A stretch of DNA of 64,000 nt from Nosocomiicoccus ampullae. Its GTDB lineage: Bacteria; Bacillota; Bacilli; Staphylococcales; Salinicoccaceae. Of this stretch, positions 36,767 to 47,182 are shown in pieces (position 1 is the stretch's first letter; each line of letters opens with the position of its first letter). A program made the translations under genes and the position numbers. The DNA lies in contig NZ_CP079110.1 in the NCBI RefSeq assembly GCF_019357495.1, positions 992,001 through 1,056,000 of the forward strand, read 5' to 3'. The notes beneath the pieces were generated by a model. The model was not told the origin of the DNA, did not search any database, and saw nothing but the letters and a program-made list of their open reading frames with translations.

Positions 36767-37504
36767 ATGGCAGGCCATTCAAAGTGGAATAACATTAAAC
36801 AACGTAAAGGTGCGCAAGATAAAAAGCGTAGTAAAATTTTCCAAAAATTATCACGCGAAATTTACATGGCAGCAAAACAAGGTGGCGGTGACACGGATAC
36901 TAACCCAGCACTTCGATTAGCTATGGACCGTGCACGTGCTGAAAATATGCCAAAAGACAACATCAAACGTGCGATTGATAAAGCGACAACATCTGGAGCT
37001 GGAGAAGATTATGATCCAGTTATGTACGAAGGTTATGGCCCAAGCGGTGTTGGTATTTTAACAGAAGCATTAACAGACAACCGTAACCGTACAAACACAA
37101 ACGTACGTATTGCTTACAATAAAAACGGTGGAAATATTGGAGAAGCTGGATCTGTAAGTTATATGTTCGAAAGAAAAGGTTACATCGCTATCGAACGTAG
37201 TACGACAGACGTCGACGAAGATACGATGTTAATGGAAGTACTTGAAGCGGGCGCTGAAGAGTTAGAAACGAGTGAAGAAGTATTTGAAATCTTTACAGAA
37301 CAAACAGATTTCGCACAAGTACGAGATTACCTTGAAGAAGAAGGATTCACACTCGCACAAAGCGAGCTAACAATGATTCCAATGAACACAGTCTCATTAA
37401 GCGATGAAGACTACGAAACATTAGAAAATATTATTGACGCACTTGAAGACGATGACGACGTTACAGACGTCCACCATAACGCAGTGCGTGCAAGTGAAGA
37501 ATAA
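36767..37504 (+). CDS. yebC: YebC/PmpR-family regulator
   Basis: 245 residues: MAGHSKWNNIKQRKGAQDKK start, NPALRLAMDRARAENMPKDN, and the acidic C-terminus. YebC proteins act as DNA-binding regulators and, more recently, as factors that help ribosomes at proline stretches. SD GAGGGAG precedes ATG at 36767. Own terminator follows. Confidence 0.95.
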   Translation: MAGHSKWNNIKQRKGAQDKKRSKIFQKLSREIYMAAKQGGGDTDTNPALRLAMDRARAENMPKDNIKRAIDKATTSGAGEDYDPVMYEGYGPSGVGILTEALTDNRNRTNTNVRIAYNKNGGNIGEAGSVSYMFERKGYIAIERSTTDVDEDTMLMEVLEAGAEELETSEEVFEIFTEQTDFAQVRDYLEEEGFTLAQSELTMIPMNTVSLSDEDYETLENIIDALEDDDDVTDVHHNAVRASEE

Positions 37505-37546
37505 AACTTATCCCCTTAAGTCTATAACTTAAGGGGATATTTTTTG
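37505..37546 (+). terminator. yebC terminator
   Basis: Stem TATCCCCTTAAGT/ACTTAAGGGGATA with T6. Confidence 0.87.
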
Positions 37547-37552
37547 ATTAAT

Positions 37553-38293
37553 TTATACTTCAGGAGAATTGATTTTATTGTATAGACTACTCCACTGTGA
37601 TTTTAAATAATCACTTGTTTCATCGAATAGTTGTTGTCTTGCTGTGTTTTGTTCGTTATTATATTTTTTACGCGTAAAATCTCCTTTATATTCGAGTGGA
37701 AATTCACCACCATCTGGTGTCTTAAACGTGTCACAATTCAAAATTTCAATTGGAGTCATCTTTGTTTTATTATAAAGATTATTCGTATCTTGAATTAAAT
37801 AATCTGTTTTCTCTATTTCTGATAACCTAAATTCAAGTAAATTTTTTGCTTCAAGTACTAGATATGTTAATTCAAAATAACTTTCATTAATTGATTGTAA
37901 ATTTCTTTTGAAATCTTCTTCGTCACGAATACGATGAAGTAAGTTATTATAAACAGCCTTTTTTAACTCACTAATTCTTAATAAATAATCATTAGTCAAT
38001 TGACGGATATCTTCAATTCTATCCTTTTGAGATTCTACAACTACATTCACTTCTAGTTCTTTTGCATGTTGTTCTTTCATTTGTTGTAATTGCTTATCAA
38101 ATTGCTCACGTTGCTCTTTAAGCATTTCCCTATGTCGAATATTATGATCTTCAATCTCACGTTCTCTAATTTTTGACGTTTGCTTAAATTGATAATAACT
38201 TATCCCAATATTAATTATTACTAGAATAATGATAAACCATTGTGAAAAACCTCCGCTTGCTACAGCTTCCGATGCATTTACACCTGCATTCAT
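37553..38293 (-). CDS. Single-pass membrane coiled-coil protein, unknown
   Basis: 246 residues: a small Ala/Gly N-terminus, one membrane helix (FIIILVIINIGISYYQF), then a long coiled coil (about residues 35-165, rich in Glu/Lys/Gln) and a polar C-terminus. No enzymatic motif. AAGGAGATG precedes ATG at 38293. I do not recognise the family. Confidence 0.7.
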   Translation of the reverse strand: MNAGVNASEAVASGGFSQWFIIILVIINIGISYYQFKQTSKIREREIEDHNIRHREMLKEQREQFDKQLQQMKEQHAKELEVNVVVESQKDRIEDIRQLTNDYLLRISELKKAVYNNLLHRIRDEEDFKRNLQSINESYFELTYLVLEAKNLLEFRLSEIEKTDYLIQDTNNLYNKTKMTPIEILNCDTFKTPDGGEFPLEYKGDFTRKKYNNEQNTARQQLFDETSDYLKSQWSSLYNKINSPEV

Positions 38294-38398
38294 AAAAACA
38301 TCTCCTTTAAATAATTAATCATCTTTTTATAATAAAGTCGATTTTTTTATCAAAATAATGTCATTATAATATTTTGCATCAAATTAAATAATTTAATT

Positions 38399-38592
38399 TT
38401 ATACAAATCGCTTTTGTATTAAAGCACCTGTCATTTCATGTACGATTACGCCTTTTGTGTCAACGAAACAAGCAACCTCTTTATACAAGTCACTTTTATG
38501 TAAAATTAATAAAAACTATTTCACACAAAACGCATTTGCATCAACGAAACGCTACATTTCTCTTCTTAATTTTTTAAAATGATTAATAATTC
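38399..38592 (-). pseudogene. Short decayed coding-like repeat, unknown origin
   Basis: In the 500-base gap before dus, one minus-strand frame (38399-38515) reads LYKEVACFVDTKGVIVHEMT and ends ALIQKRFV-stop, without a start or SD. About 120 bases upstream a second, diverged copy reads SLMQMRFV-stop (stop at 38521-38523), and DNA segments around CGCnTTTGyrTCAACGAAAC recur. This looks like the duplicated tail of a lost gene. The rest of 38516-38765 shows only AT-rich sequence. Confidence 0.35.
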
Positions 38593-38765
38593 ACCAAGAA
38601 TTATTAGTATTGAGAAATACATATACGATGATTAAAAACAGTACGACTATATCCTAAATTTTCATCATTCACTTTCTTTATACATATATTCTATAAGTAA
38701 GTATTTATCCTATCAAATCAATTATATATAATTTATATTTTATTGGGGAGTATATGGTGATTTCT

Positions 38766-38803
38766 ATCAAAAATGCCGTCCTTAAATAGGACGGCATTTT
38801 TTA
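38766..38803 (-). terminator. dus terminator
   Basis: Stem AATGCCGTCCT/AGGACGGCATT, T-run on both strands, right after the dus stop codon. Confidence 0.88.
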
Positions 38804-39778
38804 TTATTCACTCTCTTGTTGTTCTTTAAATTCTCGTAACATATCACGAACTTCATCTGTATCTTTCGTACTCATTAATGCATGTCTTAACTGACTTGCT
38901 CCTCTAAATCCTTTGACATATATTTTAAAGAATCTGTGTAACGCTTGAAACGGGCGTTCTTCTAGTTCTTTTGAGTATTTGTCGTGTAAATCAAGGTGTA
39001 AATGAAGTAACTGAAGTAGTTCTTCACTTGAATGTTCTTTTGGTGTTTTTTCAAATGCAAATGGATTATGAAAAATTCCGCGACCAATCATTACACCATC
39101 TACACCGTACTTTTCTACAAGTTCTAACCCTGTTTTACGATCCGGAATGTCTCCGTTTATCGTAAGTAATGTGTTTGGTGCGATTTCATCACGTAACTCC
39201 TTAATTTCTGGAATTAATTCCCAGTGGGCATCGACTTTACTCATTTCTTTTCTTGTACGTAAATGAATAGAAAGATTTGCGATATCTTGTTTTAGAATAT
39301 GCGTTAACCATGGCTTCCACTCATCAATTGACGTATAGCCGAGTCTCGTTTTTACACTAACTGGAAGTCCTCCAGCTTTTGCCGCTTCAATAAGTTCACT
39401 AGCAATTTCAGGTCTTAAAATTAGTCCACTGCCTTTACCGTCACCGGCTACATTTGGCACTGGGCACCCCATATTTAAGTCGATACCTTTAAAGCCAGCT
39501 TTTGCCATACCGATACTCATCTGACGGAAAAATTCCGGCTTATCTCCCCAAATATGTGCGACCATCGGTTGTTCATCTTCAGTAAATGTTAAACGCCCAC
39601 GTACACTTTTATTACCTTCAGGGTGGCAATAACTTTCAGAGTTTGTAAATTCTGTAAAGAAGACATCTGGACGTGCTGCTTCACTCACCACATGACGGAA
39701 AATGACATCTGTGACATCTTCCATTGGTGCTAGAACGAAAAATGGGCGTGGAAGATTATTCCAAAAATTTTCTTTCAT
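38804..39778 (-). CDS. tRNA-dihydrouridine synthase
   Basis: 324 residues of the Dus family, FMN-dependent. Motifs: [35 protein letters not shown] (catalytic Cys), [10 protein letters not shown] and [22 protein letters not shown]. Reduces uridines in the tRNA D-loop; DusB/DusC-type subgrouping uncertain. The neighbouring SDR gene lies upstream, separated by 27 bases. Confidence 0.92.
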   Translation of the reverse strand: MKENFWNNLPRPFFVLAPMEDVTDVIFRHVVSEAARPDVFFTEFTNSESYCHPEGNKSVRGRLTFTEDEQPMVAHIWGDKPEFFRQMSIGMAKAGFKGIDLNMGCPVPNVAGDGKGSGLILRPEIASELIEAAKAGGLPVSVKTRLGYTSIDEWKPWLTHILKQDIANLSIHLRTRKEMSKVDAHWELIPEIKELRDEIAPNTLLTINGDIPDRKTGLELVEKYGVDGVMIGRGIFHNPFAFEKTPKEHSSEELLQLLHLHLDLHDKYSKELEERPFQALHRFFKIYVKGFRGASQLRHALMSTKDTDEVRDMLREFKEQQESE

Positions 39779-39805
39779 CTATCGTTCAATTCCTCTCAAA
39801 TTTAG

Positions 39806-40693
39806 TTATAACGAAATGTTGTACCCACCAGTTATACCATAAATTTGACCTGTCGTGTAGCTACTTTCTTCACTACCGAGTAGTACGTATACAGATGCGA
39901 GTTCGACTGGTTGTCCTGCACGACCAAGTAAACTACCTTGTCCAAATGTTGGTATTTTTCCTTCTAGCTGACCACCATCTAATTGAAGTGGTGTCCAAAT
40001 TGGTCCTGGTGCTACCCCATTGACGCGTATTCCTTTATCATTAAAATATTGTGATAAGTTTACTACTAAGTTTGAGATTGCCCCTTTTGTTGATGCATAG
40101 TCGAGTAGTTGTTTTGAAGGGTTAAATGATTCTACAGATGTCGTTAAAATGATTGAAGCTCCTGATTCTAAATGTTTTTCAGCTTCTTTAACTGCTTCAA
40201 ACATACTTACAACATTCACTTGGAATGTATTTTTAACTTGTTCAATCGATAAATCTTCTAACTTTTCTTGAGCAAATTGCTCTGCTGAGTTTAATACTAA
40301 TACGTCTAAACCACCTAAAGCCTCTACCGCATCTCTAACTACTTTAGCTGCTTCACCATCATTGCGGAAATTTGCTTTTAACGTAACTGCTTTTTGTCCT
40401 AAGTTATTAATGAAATCTTCAACTTCCTTGGCATCTTTTTCCTCACCAGGCAAGTACTGAATTGCAACATCCGCACCTTCTTTAGCATATGCGATCGCTG
40501 CCGCACGGCCAATTCCAGAGTCTCCACCTGTAATTAATGCTTTAAGGCCTTTCATACGACCATGGCCTGTATAAGTTTCTTCACCTGTATCTGGGACTGG
40601 TGTCATTTCACTTTGCAGAGCAGGTCCACTTTGTTGTTGTTCTGGAAAATCATTATATTCAAATTTAGTTCTTGGATTTTGTAAGTTTGACAT
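39806..40693 (-). CDS. SDR-family oxidoreductase (general stress protein 39-like)
   Basis: 295 residues. Polar N-terminal extension, then Rossmann TGGDSGIGRAAAIAYAKEGA (TGxxxGIG cofactor loop), LVLNSAEQ (NNAG position), catalytic TSVESF Ser and YASTKGA (YxxxK), and GITGGYNISL at the end. Similar to the YdaD/YhdF/GSP39 group induced by stress; substrate unknown. GGAGGAATTTTAA precedes ATG at 40693. Confidence 0.9.
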   Translation of the reverse strand: MSNLQNPRTKFEYNDFPEQQQSGPALQSEMTPVPDTGEETYTGHGRMKGLKALITGGDSGIGRAAAIAYAKEGADVAIQYLPGEEKDAKEVEDFINNLGQKAVTLKANFRNDGEAAKVVRDAVEALGGLDVLVLNSAEQFAQEKLEDLSIEQVKNTFQVNVVSMFEAVKEAEKHLESGASIILTTSVESFNPSKQLLDYASTKGAISNLVVNLSQYFNDKGIRVNGVAPGPIWTPLQLDGGQLEGKIPTFGQGSLLGRAGQPVELASVYVLLGSEESSYTTGQIYGITGGYNISL

Positions 40694-40771
40694 TTAAAAT
40701 TCCTCCTAAAGAGTCGTAATCATTCAATACCCGAATTATTTTTATTTTAATCGTACTCATACTTGAATCAT

Positions 40772-40808
40772 TAAAAAAGCAAAAGTTCAAATGAACTTTT
40801 GCTTTATG
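40772..40808 (-). terminator. menB terminator
   Basis: Stem AAAGCAAAAGTTCA/TGAACTTTTGCTTT with minus-strand T-run; ends the menFDHB operon. Confidence 0.85.
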
Positions 40809-40811
40809 AGT

Positions 40812-41630
40812 TTATGGGAATTTAGGGAACTGATCAAAATCCGGTTGGCGTTTTTCTTTAAAGGCATCTCTTCCTTCTTTTGCTTCGTCCGTTGTGTAAT
40901 AAAGAAGCGTTGCGTCTCCAGCAAATTGTTGAAGACCAGCTAATCCATCTGTGTCTGCATTCATTGCAGCTTTTAAGAAACGAAGTGCTGTTGGTGAGTG
41001 TTGCATCATATCTTCACACCATTTGACTGTTTCATCTTCTAATTCTTCTAATGGTACGACTGTATTTACAAGTCCCATATCTAATGCCTCTTGTGCGTCG
41101 TATTGACGGCATAAGAACCAAATTTCACGTGCTTTTTTATGTCCAACGATACGTGCTAAGTAACCAGAGCCGTATCCAGCATCAAATGACCCAACTTTAG
41201 GACCCGTTTGGCCAAAGATTGCGTTATCTGCTGCGATAGTTAAATCACAGACCACATGTAAGACATGTCCGCCACCAATTGCATATCCAGCAACCATCGC
41301 AACAACTGGTTTTGGTGTAACACGAATTAGACGTTGTAAATCTAGTACGTTTAAACGTGGGATTTGGTCTTCGCCAACATATCCACCATGTCCACGTACT
41401 TTTTGGTCTCCACCTGAACAGAATGCTAAATCACCTTCACCTGTTAATACGATTACTGAAACATTTTCATCGTCTCTAGCGCGACTTACTGCATCAATCA
41501 TTTCTGAAACTGTTAATGGTGTAAATGCGTTACGTACTTCTGGACGGTTAATTGTGATTTTCGCAATCCCATTATAAAATTCATATTTAATCTCTTTATA
41601 TTCTTTTAATGTAGTCCACTCGCGTGCCAT
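40812..41630 (-). CDS. menB: 1,4-Dihydroxy-2-naphthoyl-CoA synthase MenB
   Basis: 272-residue crotonase-fold enzyme closing the naphthoquinone ring. Motifs: [39 protein letters not shown], and [23 protein letters not shown] at 41630 overlaps the menH stop (TAATG) and follows GGAGGG. Confidence 0.97.
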   Translation of the reverse strand: MAREWTTLKEYKEIKYEFYNGIAKITINRPEVRNAFTPLTVSEMIDAVSRARDDENVSVIVLTGEGDLAFCSGGDQKVRGHGGYVGEDQIPRLNVLDLQRLIRVTPKPVVAMVAGYAIGGGHVLHVVCDLTIAADNAIFGQTGPKVGSFDAGYGSGYLARIVGHKKAREIWFLCRQYDAQEALDMGLVNTVVPLEELEDETVKWCEDMMQHSPTALRFLKAAMNADTDGLAGLQQFAGDATLLYYTTDEAKEGRDAFKEKRQPDFDQFPKFP

Positions 41631-42418
41631 TATTTTCCCTCCGATAAAAATTCCTGACATTCTTTTATAAATGCCTCTTTATTTTCAAGATGAACATTAT
41701 GTCCACACTTTTTAATTATTTTAAAGCAACTATTTTTTAATTGCTTATTCATATTATCTCCAATTTTAACAAACTTTTCATCTTTTTCACCGACAATAAT
41801 TAAAACGTCGTTATTCTTATTTAGTTTGTCCCAGTAATGAGGCTGAATACCCGTGCCATATTTTCTTAAACTGTCTGCCGCTTCAGCACCATTTTGACTT
41901 AACCTTTCTTTTCTTTGCAATAAAAAAGATTTTTCATCTAAAAGTTTTTGAGTTTTAAATAGCGGTAACTCTTCCCACTCATTAATAAAAGACTCAAGGT
42001 CTGTCTCTAAAGATTTTGCTCTAAATTCGTCAATTTCAATACGGCTATCTCTTCTAATAGCTTTACTCATCCCTGGAGATGTCGACTCTAATATAAATTT
42101 ATTAAATCTCTCAGAATAATTTGCTAAAAGTGATATCGCCACACGTCCACCCATTGAATACCCATAGACGTGCACATTTGCTAAATTCAACTCGTCGACG
42201 ATTTTTACGATCCCCTTTGAGATATCGTCCATCGAATAATCGATACCAATACTTTTCGTTTGACCAAATCCTGGTAAGTCGATAAGTAATGTGTTCATGT
42301 TTCTAAATTCCGATGCAATGTCTGTCATAGAACGCATATCTGATAAAAATCCATGCAATAAAATTAGTGTGTCACTTTTACTACGGTCATTATACTCATA
42401 GTTAAAATCGAGCATCAT
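41630..42418 (-). CDS. menH: MenH (SHCHC synthase), alpha/beta hydrolase
   Basis: 262 residues. [23 protein letters not shown] (nucleophile Ser intact), GEKDEKF and [13 protein letters not shown] (His). Eliminates pyruvate from SEPHCHC. Overlaps menD by 17 bases. Confidence 0.9.
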   Translation of the reverse strand: MMLDFNYEYNDRSKSDTLILLHGFLSDMRSMTDIASEFRNMNTLLIDLPGFGQTKSIGIDYSMDDISKGIVKIVDELNLANVHVYGYSMGGRVAISLLANYSERFNKFILESTSPGMSKAIRRDSRIEIDEFRAKSLETDLESFINEWEELPLFKTQKLLDEKSFLLQRKERLSQNGAEAADSLRKYGTGIQPHYWDKLNKNNDVLIIVGEKDEKFVKIGDNMNKQLKNSCFKIIKKCGHNVHLENKEAFIKECQEFLSEGK

Positions 42419-44057
42419 TTACGAGATCCTTTACTTGTTCTTTTAGTTGATTATGCTGCACTTTATTGTCATCTCTATCTGTTTTAATTTCTATGAATAC
42501 TCTACCTGTTTGATTTAATAACTCTTCTGTTAAGTCTTCAGGTGAGTTTACCAAATGATAATTAAAACCATACAGTTTTGCAGCATGTGAAAAATCTAAA
42601 TTAAGTGGTGTTCCAAATAGCCGTTCAAAATAGACGTCGTGCTCTTTTTGCGGTAAGTAACTAAATATATTACCTCCATTATTGTTAAAGCAAATGACTG
42701 TTCCGTCAATATTTTCTAATTTTGACATTAGAAGACCATTTAAATCATGATTTAACGCAACATCCCCAATAATGAGTGTCATATCTTCTTTAGTCGCAAC
42801 TCCAAACGCACTCGACACAACACCGTCAATTCCGTTTGCACCGCGATTTGAATATATTTTTAACTGATTAAATACGTCATATCTTTCAAAGTCACGAATC
42901 GGCATACTACTCGATAAAAAGACTCGGCGCGTACGATACGTATTTTTAATAATTTCATACATATAACGCCCTTCATCAGTATAATCTTCCATTGTTTCTT
43001 CAATAAGTACTTTTATTTTTTTATCGAGATTATAAAGGACATTGTCTGAGTAATCAGATTCAATAAATAATGATTTTAACGTCTCTTTAACATTTCCAAC
43101 GTAAACTTTGTTCGGTGTTTTCGGAAATGTTTTTACATCGTTAAATTCACTAATTAATATTTGTGGTAAAGTCGTACGTTTTAAAAACTGGTTCGTCGAT
43201 TTTGAAGTCACAGCTTCACCAATACGAACGATAAAGTCAAATCGATGATTTAAATTTTCTTCTTGTTCTTTTGTTAAATTCATAAAAATAAGATCGTGAG
43301 TTGTAACAACATGACTTAACTCCGTACGATTATCAATTCTAGGATCCATGATAAATGTTAAGTTTTTATATTGATCAAAATCAAAATCGTCAAAACTATA
43401 ATCTGTTTCACCAATAATCACTAATCCATTTCCAACGAGCGGTTCGATGTCCGTATTGTATGTCACAGAATTTTCTAACTGTTGTTCACGATAAAATAAA
43501 TCTGTACGACTGACGTCTGGCATTAACGGTTCTCTTACTGGAACATTAATATGCACTGGCCCTTTATTAATACCATAAAAATATTGACTTGCTTGAAGTA
43601 CTCTATCAAACACATGAGATATATTTGTATCACTGTTATCTGCGATCGGCAGTTCTGTTTCGTATTTTACATAGTTTGTAAACATATTTGTCTGGTTAAT
43701 CGCTTGCGGTGCACCGACTTGTCTTAATTCATGAGGTCTATCTGACGTTAACACAACTAACGGTATATGCATTAACCCTGCTTCTGACACACTTGGTGTG
43801 TAGTTTGCCGCAGCTGTCCCAGACGTACAGAGTAAACTCACCGGTCGTTTACTTACTTTACTTAATCCAAGTGCGAAAAAACCTGCGCCGCGTTCGTCTG
43901 GGTGAATATACGTTTTAATATACGGATGAAGTTCAAACGCAATCGCAAGTGGTGTCGAACGAGATCCTGGACTAATAACAACCTCACTCACACCTTTACT
44001 ATATAGACCATCAACAAGTGTAAACACTTGCTCTGTGAGATGTTTTTGATGTGTCAT
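42402..44057 (-). CDS. menD: SEPHCHC synthase MenD
   Basis: 551-residue thiamine-diphosphate enzyme joining isochorismate and 2-oxoglutarate. ISPGSRSTPLAIAF (N-terminal, with catalytic Glu in HPDERGAGFFALGL), TSGTAAANYTPSVSEAG, and the ThDP site IGDVALNHDLNGLL. Overlaps menF by 4 bases. Confidence 0.95.
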   Translation of the reverse strand: MTHQKHLTEQVFTLVDGLYSKGVSEVVISPGSRSTPLAIAFELHPYIKTYIHPDERGAGFFALGLSKVSKRPVSLLCTSGTAAANYTPSVSEAGLMHIPLVVLTSDRPHELRQVGAPQAINQTNMFTNYVKYETELPIADNSDTNISHVFDRVLQASQYFYGINKGPVHINVPVREPLMPDVSRTDLFYREQQLENSVTYNTDIEPLVGNGLVIIGETDYSFDDFDFDQYKNLTFIMDPRIDNRTELSHVVTTHDLIFMNLTKEQEENLNHRFDFIVRIGEAVTSKSTNQFLKRTTLPQILISEFNDVKTFPKTPNKVYVGNVKETLKSLFIESDYSDNVLYNLDKKIKVLIEETMEDYTDEGRYMYEIIKNTYRTRRVFLSSSMPIRDFERYDVFNQLKIYSNRGANGIDGVVSSAFGVATKEDMTLIIGDVALNHDLNGLLMSKLENIDGTVICFNNNGGNIFSYLPQKEHDVYFERLFGTPLNLDFSHAAKLYGFNYHLVNSPEDLTEELLNQTGRVFIEIKTDRDDNKVQHNQLKEQVKDLVNDARF

Positions 44058-45406
44058 TCTAATGCCTCCAGTACGTTTAACATTGGTCTAAATTTTGTTT
44101 TTGTTTCTTCGTATTCAGACTCTCCTGTTGACCCTTTGACAATACCTGCTCCAGCGTAAAGTGTTGCACTTTTATTAGTAATACGCATTGATCTTAAAGA
44201 CACAGCAAATTCAGCTTCGTGTGAACGAGAAATGACCCCAATTGGTGCAGCGTAAAGTCCACGCGTAAAGTATTCCTTTTCTTTAATATATTCTAAAGCA
44301 CGTTCCTTTGGTAACCCACCAACAGCTGGGGTTGGGTGAAGTGCCATCATCACGTCAAATAAGTTACTTTCTTCATTTAAAACCGCTTCAATTGGTGTAT
44401 ATAAATGGTAAATATAACGATTCTCTAAAATACGCGTGTCGTCGTACTTTACACTAGAAGTATATGGGGTTAAATCTTCAACAATAGAGTCTCTCACCAC
44501 GATATGTTCAAAACGATTTTTTTTATCTTGTAAAAATGCTAACTTATTATTTTCGTTTAAGGCGTCGTCACTTTCTCTACGGATTGATCCTGCGATTGCA
44601 TGCGTTGACAACGTATTATGTTTAAGATGAAATAACTTCTCTGGTGTTTTAGAGACAAATGTCGACTTACCTTTTTCATAAAGAATTGTAAACGTATCGG
44701 GTTCTTGTTTTAAACGGTTAATTAAAAAGTTTGAGTCGACTTCTTCTTCAAATCGAATCAGTAACTCTCTAGATAACACTACCTTTTCAAAATCATCATC
44801 TAATACGCCAACTGTTTCATCGACTAACTCTTTCCATGCCTTTGGATATATTTCATGTTTACTTACAATTTCAGGGAATCTAAAACGACTATCCGTATCT
44901 TCAATTTCTTTTAATATTTTATAAATCTTTTCAACAAGATGACTAGTCTCTAAATCTTCTTTTTTCAAAATAATAAAACATTCGTTATTATATAAATCAA
45001 ACTGCCATGACGCGAGTAAAAATTCGACCATTTTATAGTCTGTCCATTCATCGGTCGTTTTTTTATCGTCAAAACGCATCCCACCAAATAAATGGATGTC
45101 TCCCTTTAAATCGTCACTTAGCTCGATTGTCTGGATGTCTTCAAACAGCTCGTTTTTCTTTTTTTCTAAAACGTCTGCATTAAATTGATTTCGATTTATG
45201 CTCTCTAAATAACCGATTCCAATTATATTGAAATCAGCTTCTTTAGACTTAAACCAAAATCTTTCTCCTTTTTTATTATTAAAATGCATAAAGATTTTAG
45301 ATTCTGATAGATTAAAATCTTCTGTACTAAAATGTAATGCTAAAAATGGTGTGTTGGAATCAATTCCTACTTCGTCAATTTTTATTTGTGACGACTCAAT
45401 ATCCAT
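44054..45406 (-). CDS. menF: Isochorismate synthase MenF
   Basis: 450 residues of the chorismate-utilising family: VVLSRELLI, THAIAGSIRRESDDALNENN, HPTPAVGGLPKERALEYI and LYAAPIGVISRSHEAEFAVS, YAGAGIVKGSTGESEYEET. Converts chorismate to isochorismate, first step to menaquinone. ATG at 45406 selected; a GTG at 45415 lies too close to AAAGGAA. Heads menFDHB. Confidence 0.93.
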   Translation of the reverse strand: MDIESSQIKIDEVGIDSNTPFLALHFSTEDFNLSESKIFMHFNNKKGERFWFKSKEADFNIIGIGYLESINRNQFNADVLEKKKNELFEDIQTIELSDDLKGDIHLFGGMRFDDKKTTDEWTDYKMVEFLLASWQFDLYNNECFIILKKEDLETSHLVEKIYKILKEIEDTDSRFRFPEIVSKHEIYPKAWKELVDETVGVLDDDFEKVVLSRELLIRFEEEVDSNFLINRLKQEPDTFTILYEKGKSTFVSKTPEKLFHLKHNTLSTHAIAGSIRRESDDALNENNKLAFLQDKKNRFEHIVVRDSIVEDLTPYTSSVKYDDTRILENRYIYHLYTPIEAVLNEESNLFDVMMALHPTPAVGGLPKERALEYIKEKEYFTRGLYAAPIGVISRSHEAEFAVSLRSMRITNKSATLYAGAGIVKGSTGESEYEETKTKFRPMLNVLEALE

Positions 45407-45538
45407 TATATTCACATTCCTTTATAATAATTACTCTATATTTTATCATTTTTCTAAATAACTGTGTATATTGTTCGTTTGAAAGTATGATAGAATATTG
45501 TAGATCTATGCTTAAAAATACTTAAAAGGATGATTTTC

Positions 45539-46456
45539 ATGCAACATGCACACGTCTTAACCGGCTATAAAAAATATATTAGCCTAACAAGACCGCATAC
45601 TTTAACAGCTGGATTTGTTCCTGTTCTTGTCGGGACAGCTGCTGTATTACCATTTGGAGACATTAATTTTTTAATGTTTTTTTTAATGCTCATCGCAACA
45701 ATACTCATTCAGTCAGCTACGAATATGTTTAATGAATATTACGACTTTAAACGCGGTCTAGATAGCGAAGATTCTGTTGGAATTGCAGGTGCGATTGTTC
45801 GTAACGGTATTACCCCAAGAAGAGTACTTTCATTTGCAATTTCATTTTATATTATCGCAGCGTTGATCGGTTTATATATTGCATATGAAACATCTTGGTG
45901 GTTGATTTTAATCGGTAGTATTTCGATGTTAGTCGGATTTTTATATACAGGTGGTCCTTACCCGATTTCTTGGACACCATTTGGAGAAATTTTCTCTGGT
46001 GTATTTATGGGACCAGTCATTATCTTAATTACATTTTATATTCACTTACATGAATTACATATTTTTCCGTTATTATTATCTATTCCAATCATGATTACGA
46101 TTGGTCTACTTAATATGTTCAATAATATTCGTGATAGAGTAAAAGATGCTCAGAGTGGACGAAGAACATTTGTTATTCTTGTCGGAAAAGAAAAAGCAAC
46201 ACAAGTTGTAAACTTCTTACTCATACTTTGTTATGTATTTGTCATTATTATGTCAGTCACCGACCTATTCGCTTCACTATTTTTACTACTGCCACTCTTA
46301 TCATTTAAATTATATAAAAAGACAATGCAGTTATTAAAAGACGGAGATTCACCTGTTGAATTAATTCCAGCGATGGCAATGATGGGTAAATTTAACACAA
46401 TTTACGGATTACTTTTATCTATTGGTGTATTATTATACGGATTAGTTATACATTAA
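45539..46456 (+). CDS. menA: 1,4-Dihydroxy-2-naphthoate polyprenyltransferase MenA
   Basis: 305 residues with about eight membrane helices. UbiA motif NMFNEYYDFKRGLDSED (prenyl-PP/Mg Asp-rich), and the second Asp motif NNIRDRVKDAQSGRRTF. Attaches the isoprenoid tail in the membrane. ATG at 45539 follows AAAAGGATG. Divergent from menFDHB; regulation could be shared. Confidence 0.94.
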   Translation: MQHAHVLTGYKKYISLTRPHTLTAGFVPVLVGTAAVLPFGDINFLMFFLMLIATILIQSATNMFNEYYDFKRGLDSEDSVGIAGAIVRNGITPRRVLSFAISFYIIAALIGLYIAYETSWWLILIGSISMLVGFLYTGGPYPISWTPFGEIFSGVFMGPVIILITFYIHLHELHIFPLLLSIPIMITIGLLNMFNNIRDRVKDAQSGRRTFVILVGKEKATQVVNFLLILCYVFVIIMSVTDLFASLFLLLPLLSFKLYKKTMQLLKDGDSPVELIPAMAMMGKFNTIYGLLLSIGVLLYGLVIH

Positions 46457-46535
46457 ACATTTTATGATTATACCTATTTATTTTCAGAAAATTCATATAT
46501 ACTAAATTTAATCGATCAATAATGGAGGAATTTTA

Positions 46536-47147
46536 ATGAATTTAAAACATCTATTAGCTGCAACCGCTGCTTCAACCCTACTACTCACTGCTTGTAATCA
46601 AGATGACTCAGCTGAAACTGAAGAGCCTATTGAAAATGCTGAAACTGAAGAAGCAAAAGAAGCTGAAGCTACTGAAGTTAAAGTCAGTGAAGACGAACTT
46701 AAAGATTCAATCGAATTCGATGGAGAATATGGACACTACGTCATTACACGTATTGATACAATCGACATTCCACCAACTGATCTAGATAAAGAAGCCGCAG
46801 AAGATGCGGGGGAAGAAGCATCTGACAGTCCAGCAGTTGTTATTGAGTTTGACTTTACAAACAAATCAAACTCTCCAACTTCAGCAAGTGAAGCATTCGC
46901 TTTAGACCTAGCAGTTCGTCAATTTAATGAGTCTGGTATGATTCCAACGGATAACTTAACATTAGATATCCCTGAAGACAGCACGTATCATAAAAATGTA
47001 AATGATGCTTCAGAAACAGTTCAAACAGATGAATCATCAAAAGCAGTTGTTGCTTATGGACCAATTGATTCAGAAGAAAATGATATTAATATTCAGTCAC
47101 GTGAAGACGAATCATTATTAAATCTATTACTAAAATTTAATGAATAA
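46536..47147 (+). CDS. Lipoprotein with DUF5067-like domain
   Basis: 203 residues. Signal peptide with lipobox LLLTAC (Cys20), acidic linker rich in Glu (about 24-60), then a beta domain (about 65-175) with VVIEFDFTNKSNSPTS, typical of DUF5067/DUF4352 extracellular immunoglobulin-like domains. Lipid-anchored outside the membrane; function unknown. GGAGG precedes ATG at 46536. Confidence 0.82.
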   Translation: MNLKHLLAATAASTLLLTACNQDDSAETEEPIENAETEEAKEAEATEVKVSEDELKDSIEFDGEYGHYVITRIDTIDIPPTDLDKEAAEDAGEEASDSPAVVIEFDFTNKSNSPTSASEAFALDLAVRQFNESGMIPTDNLTLDIPEDSTYHKNVNDASETVQTDESSKAVVAYGPIDSEENDINIQSREDESLLNLLLKFNE

Positions 47148-47149
47148 GA

Positions 47150-47182
47150 TAAAACAGTGTGCAAATGCACACTGTTTTTTAT
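47150..47182. terminator. Bidirectional terminator between the lipoprotein and BceB-type permease genes
   Basis: Stem AAACAGTGTGCA/TGCACACTGTTT with T/A runs on both sides. Confidence 0.87.

Noticed and set aside
38754-38789. 11-codon ORF with SD-like GGGGAG
   Set aside because: It runs into the dus terminator hairpin and the promoter in front is weak; most likely chance.
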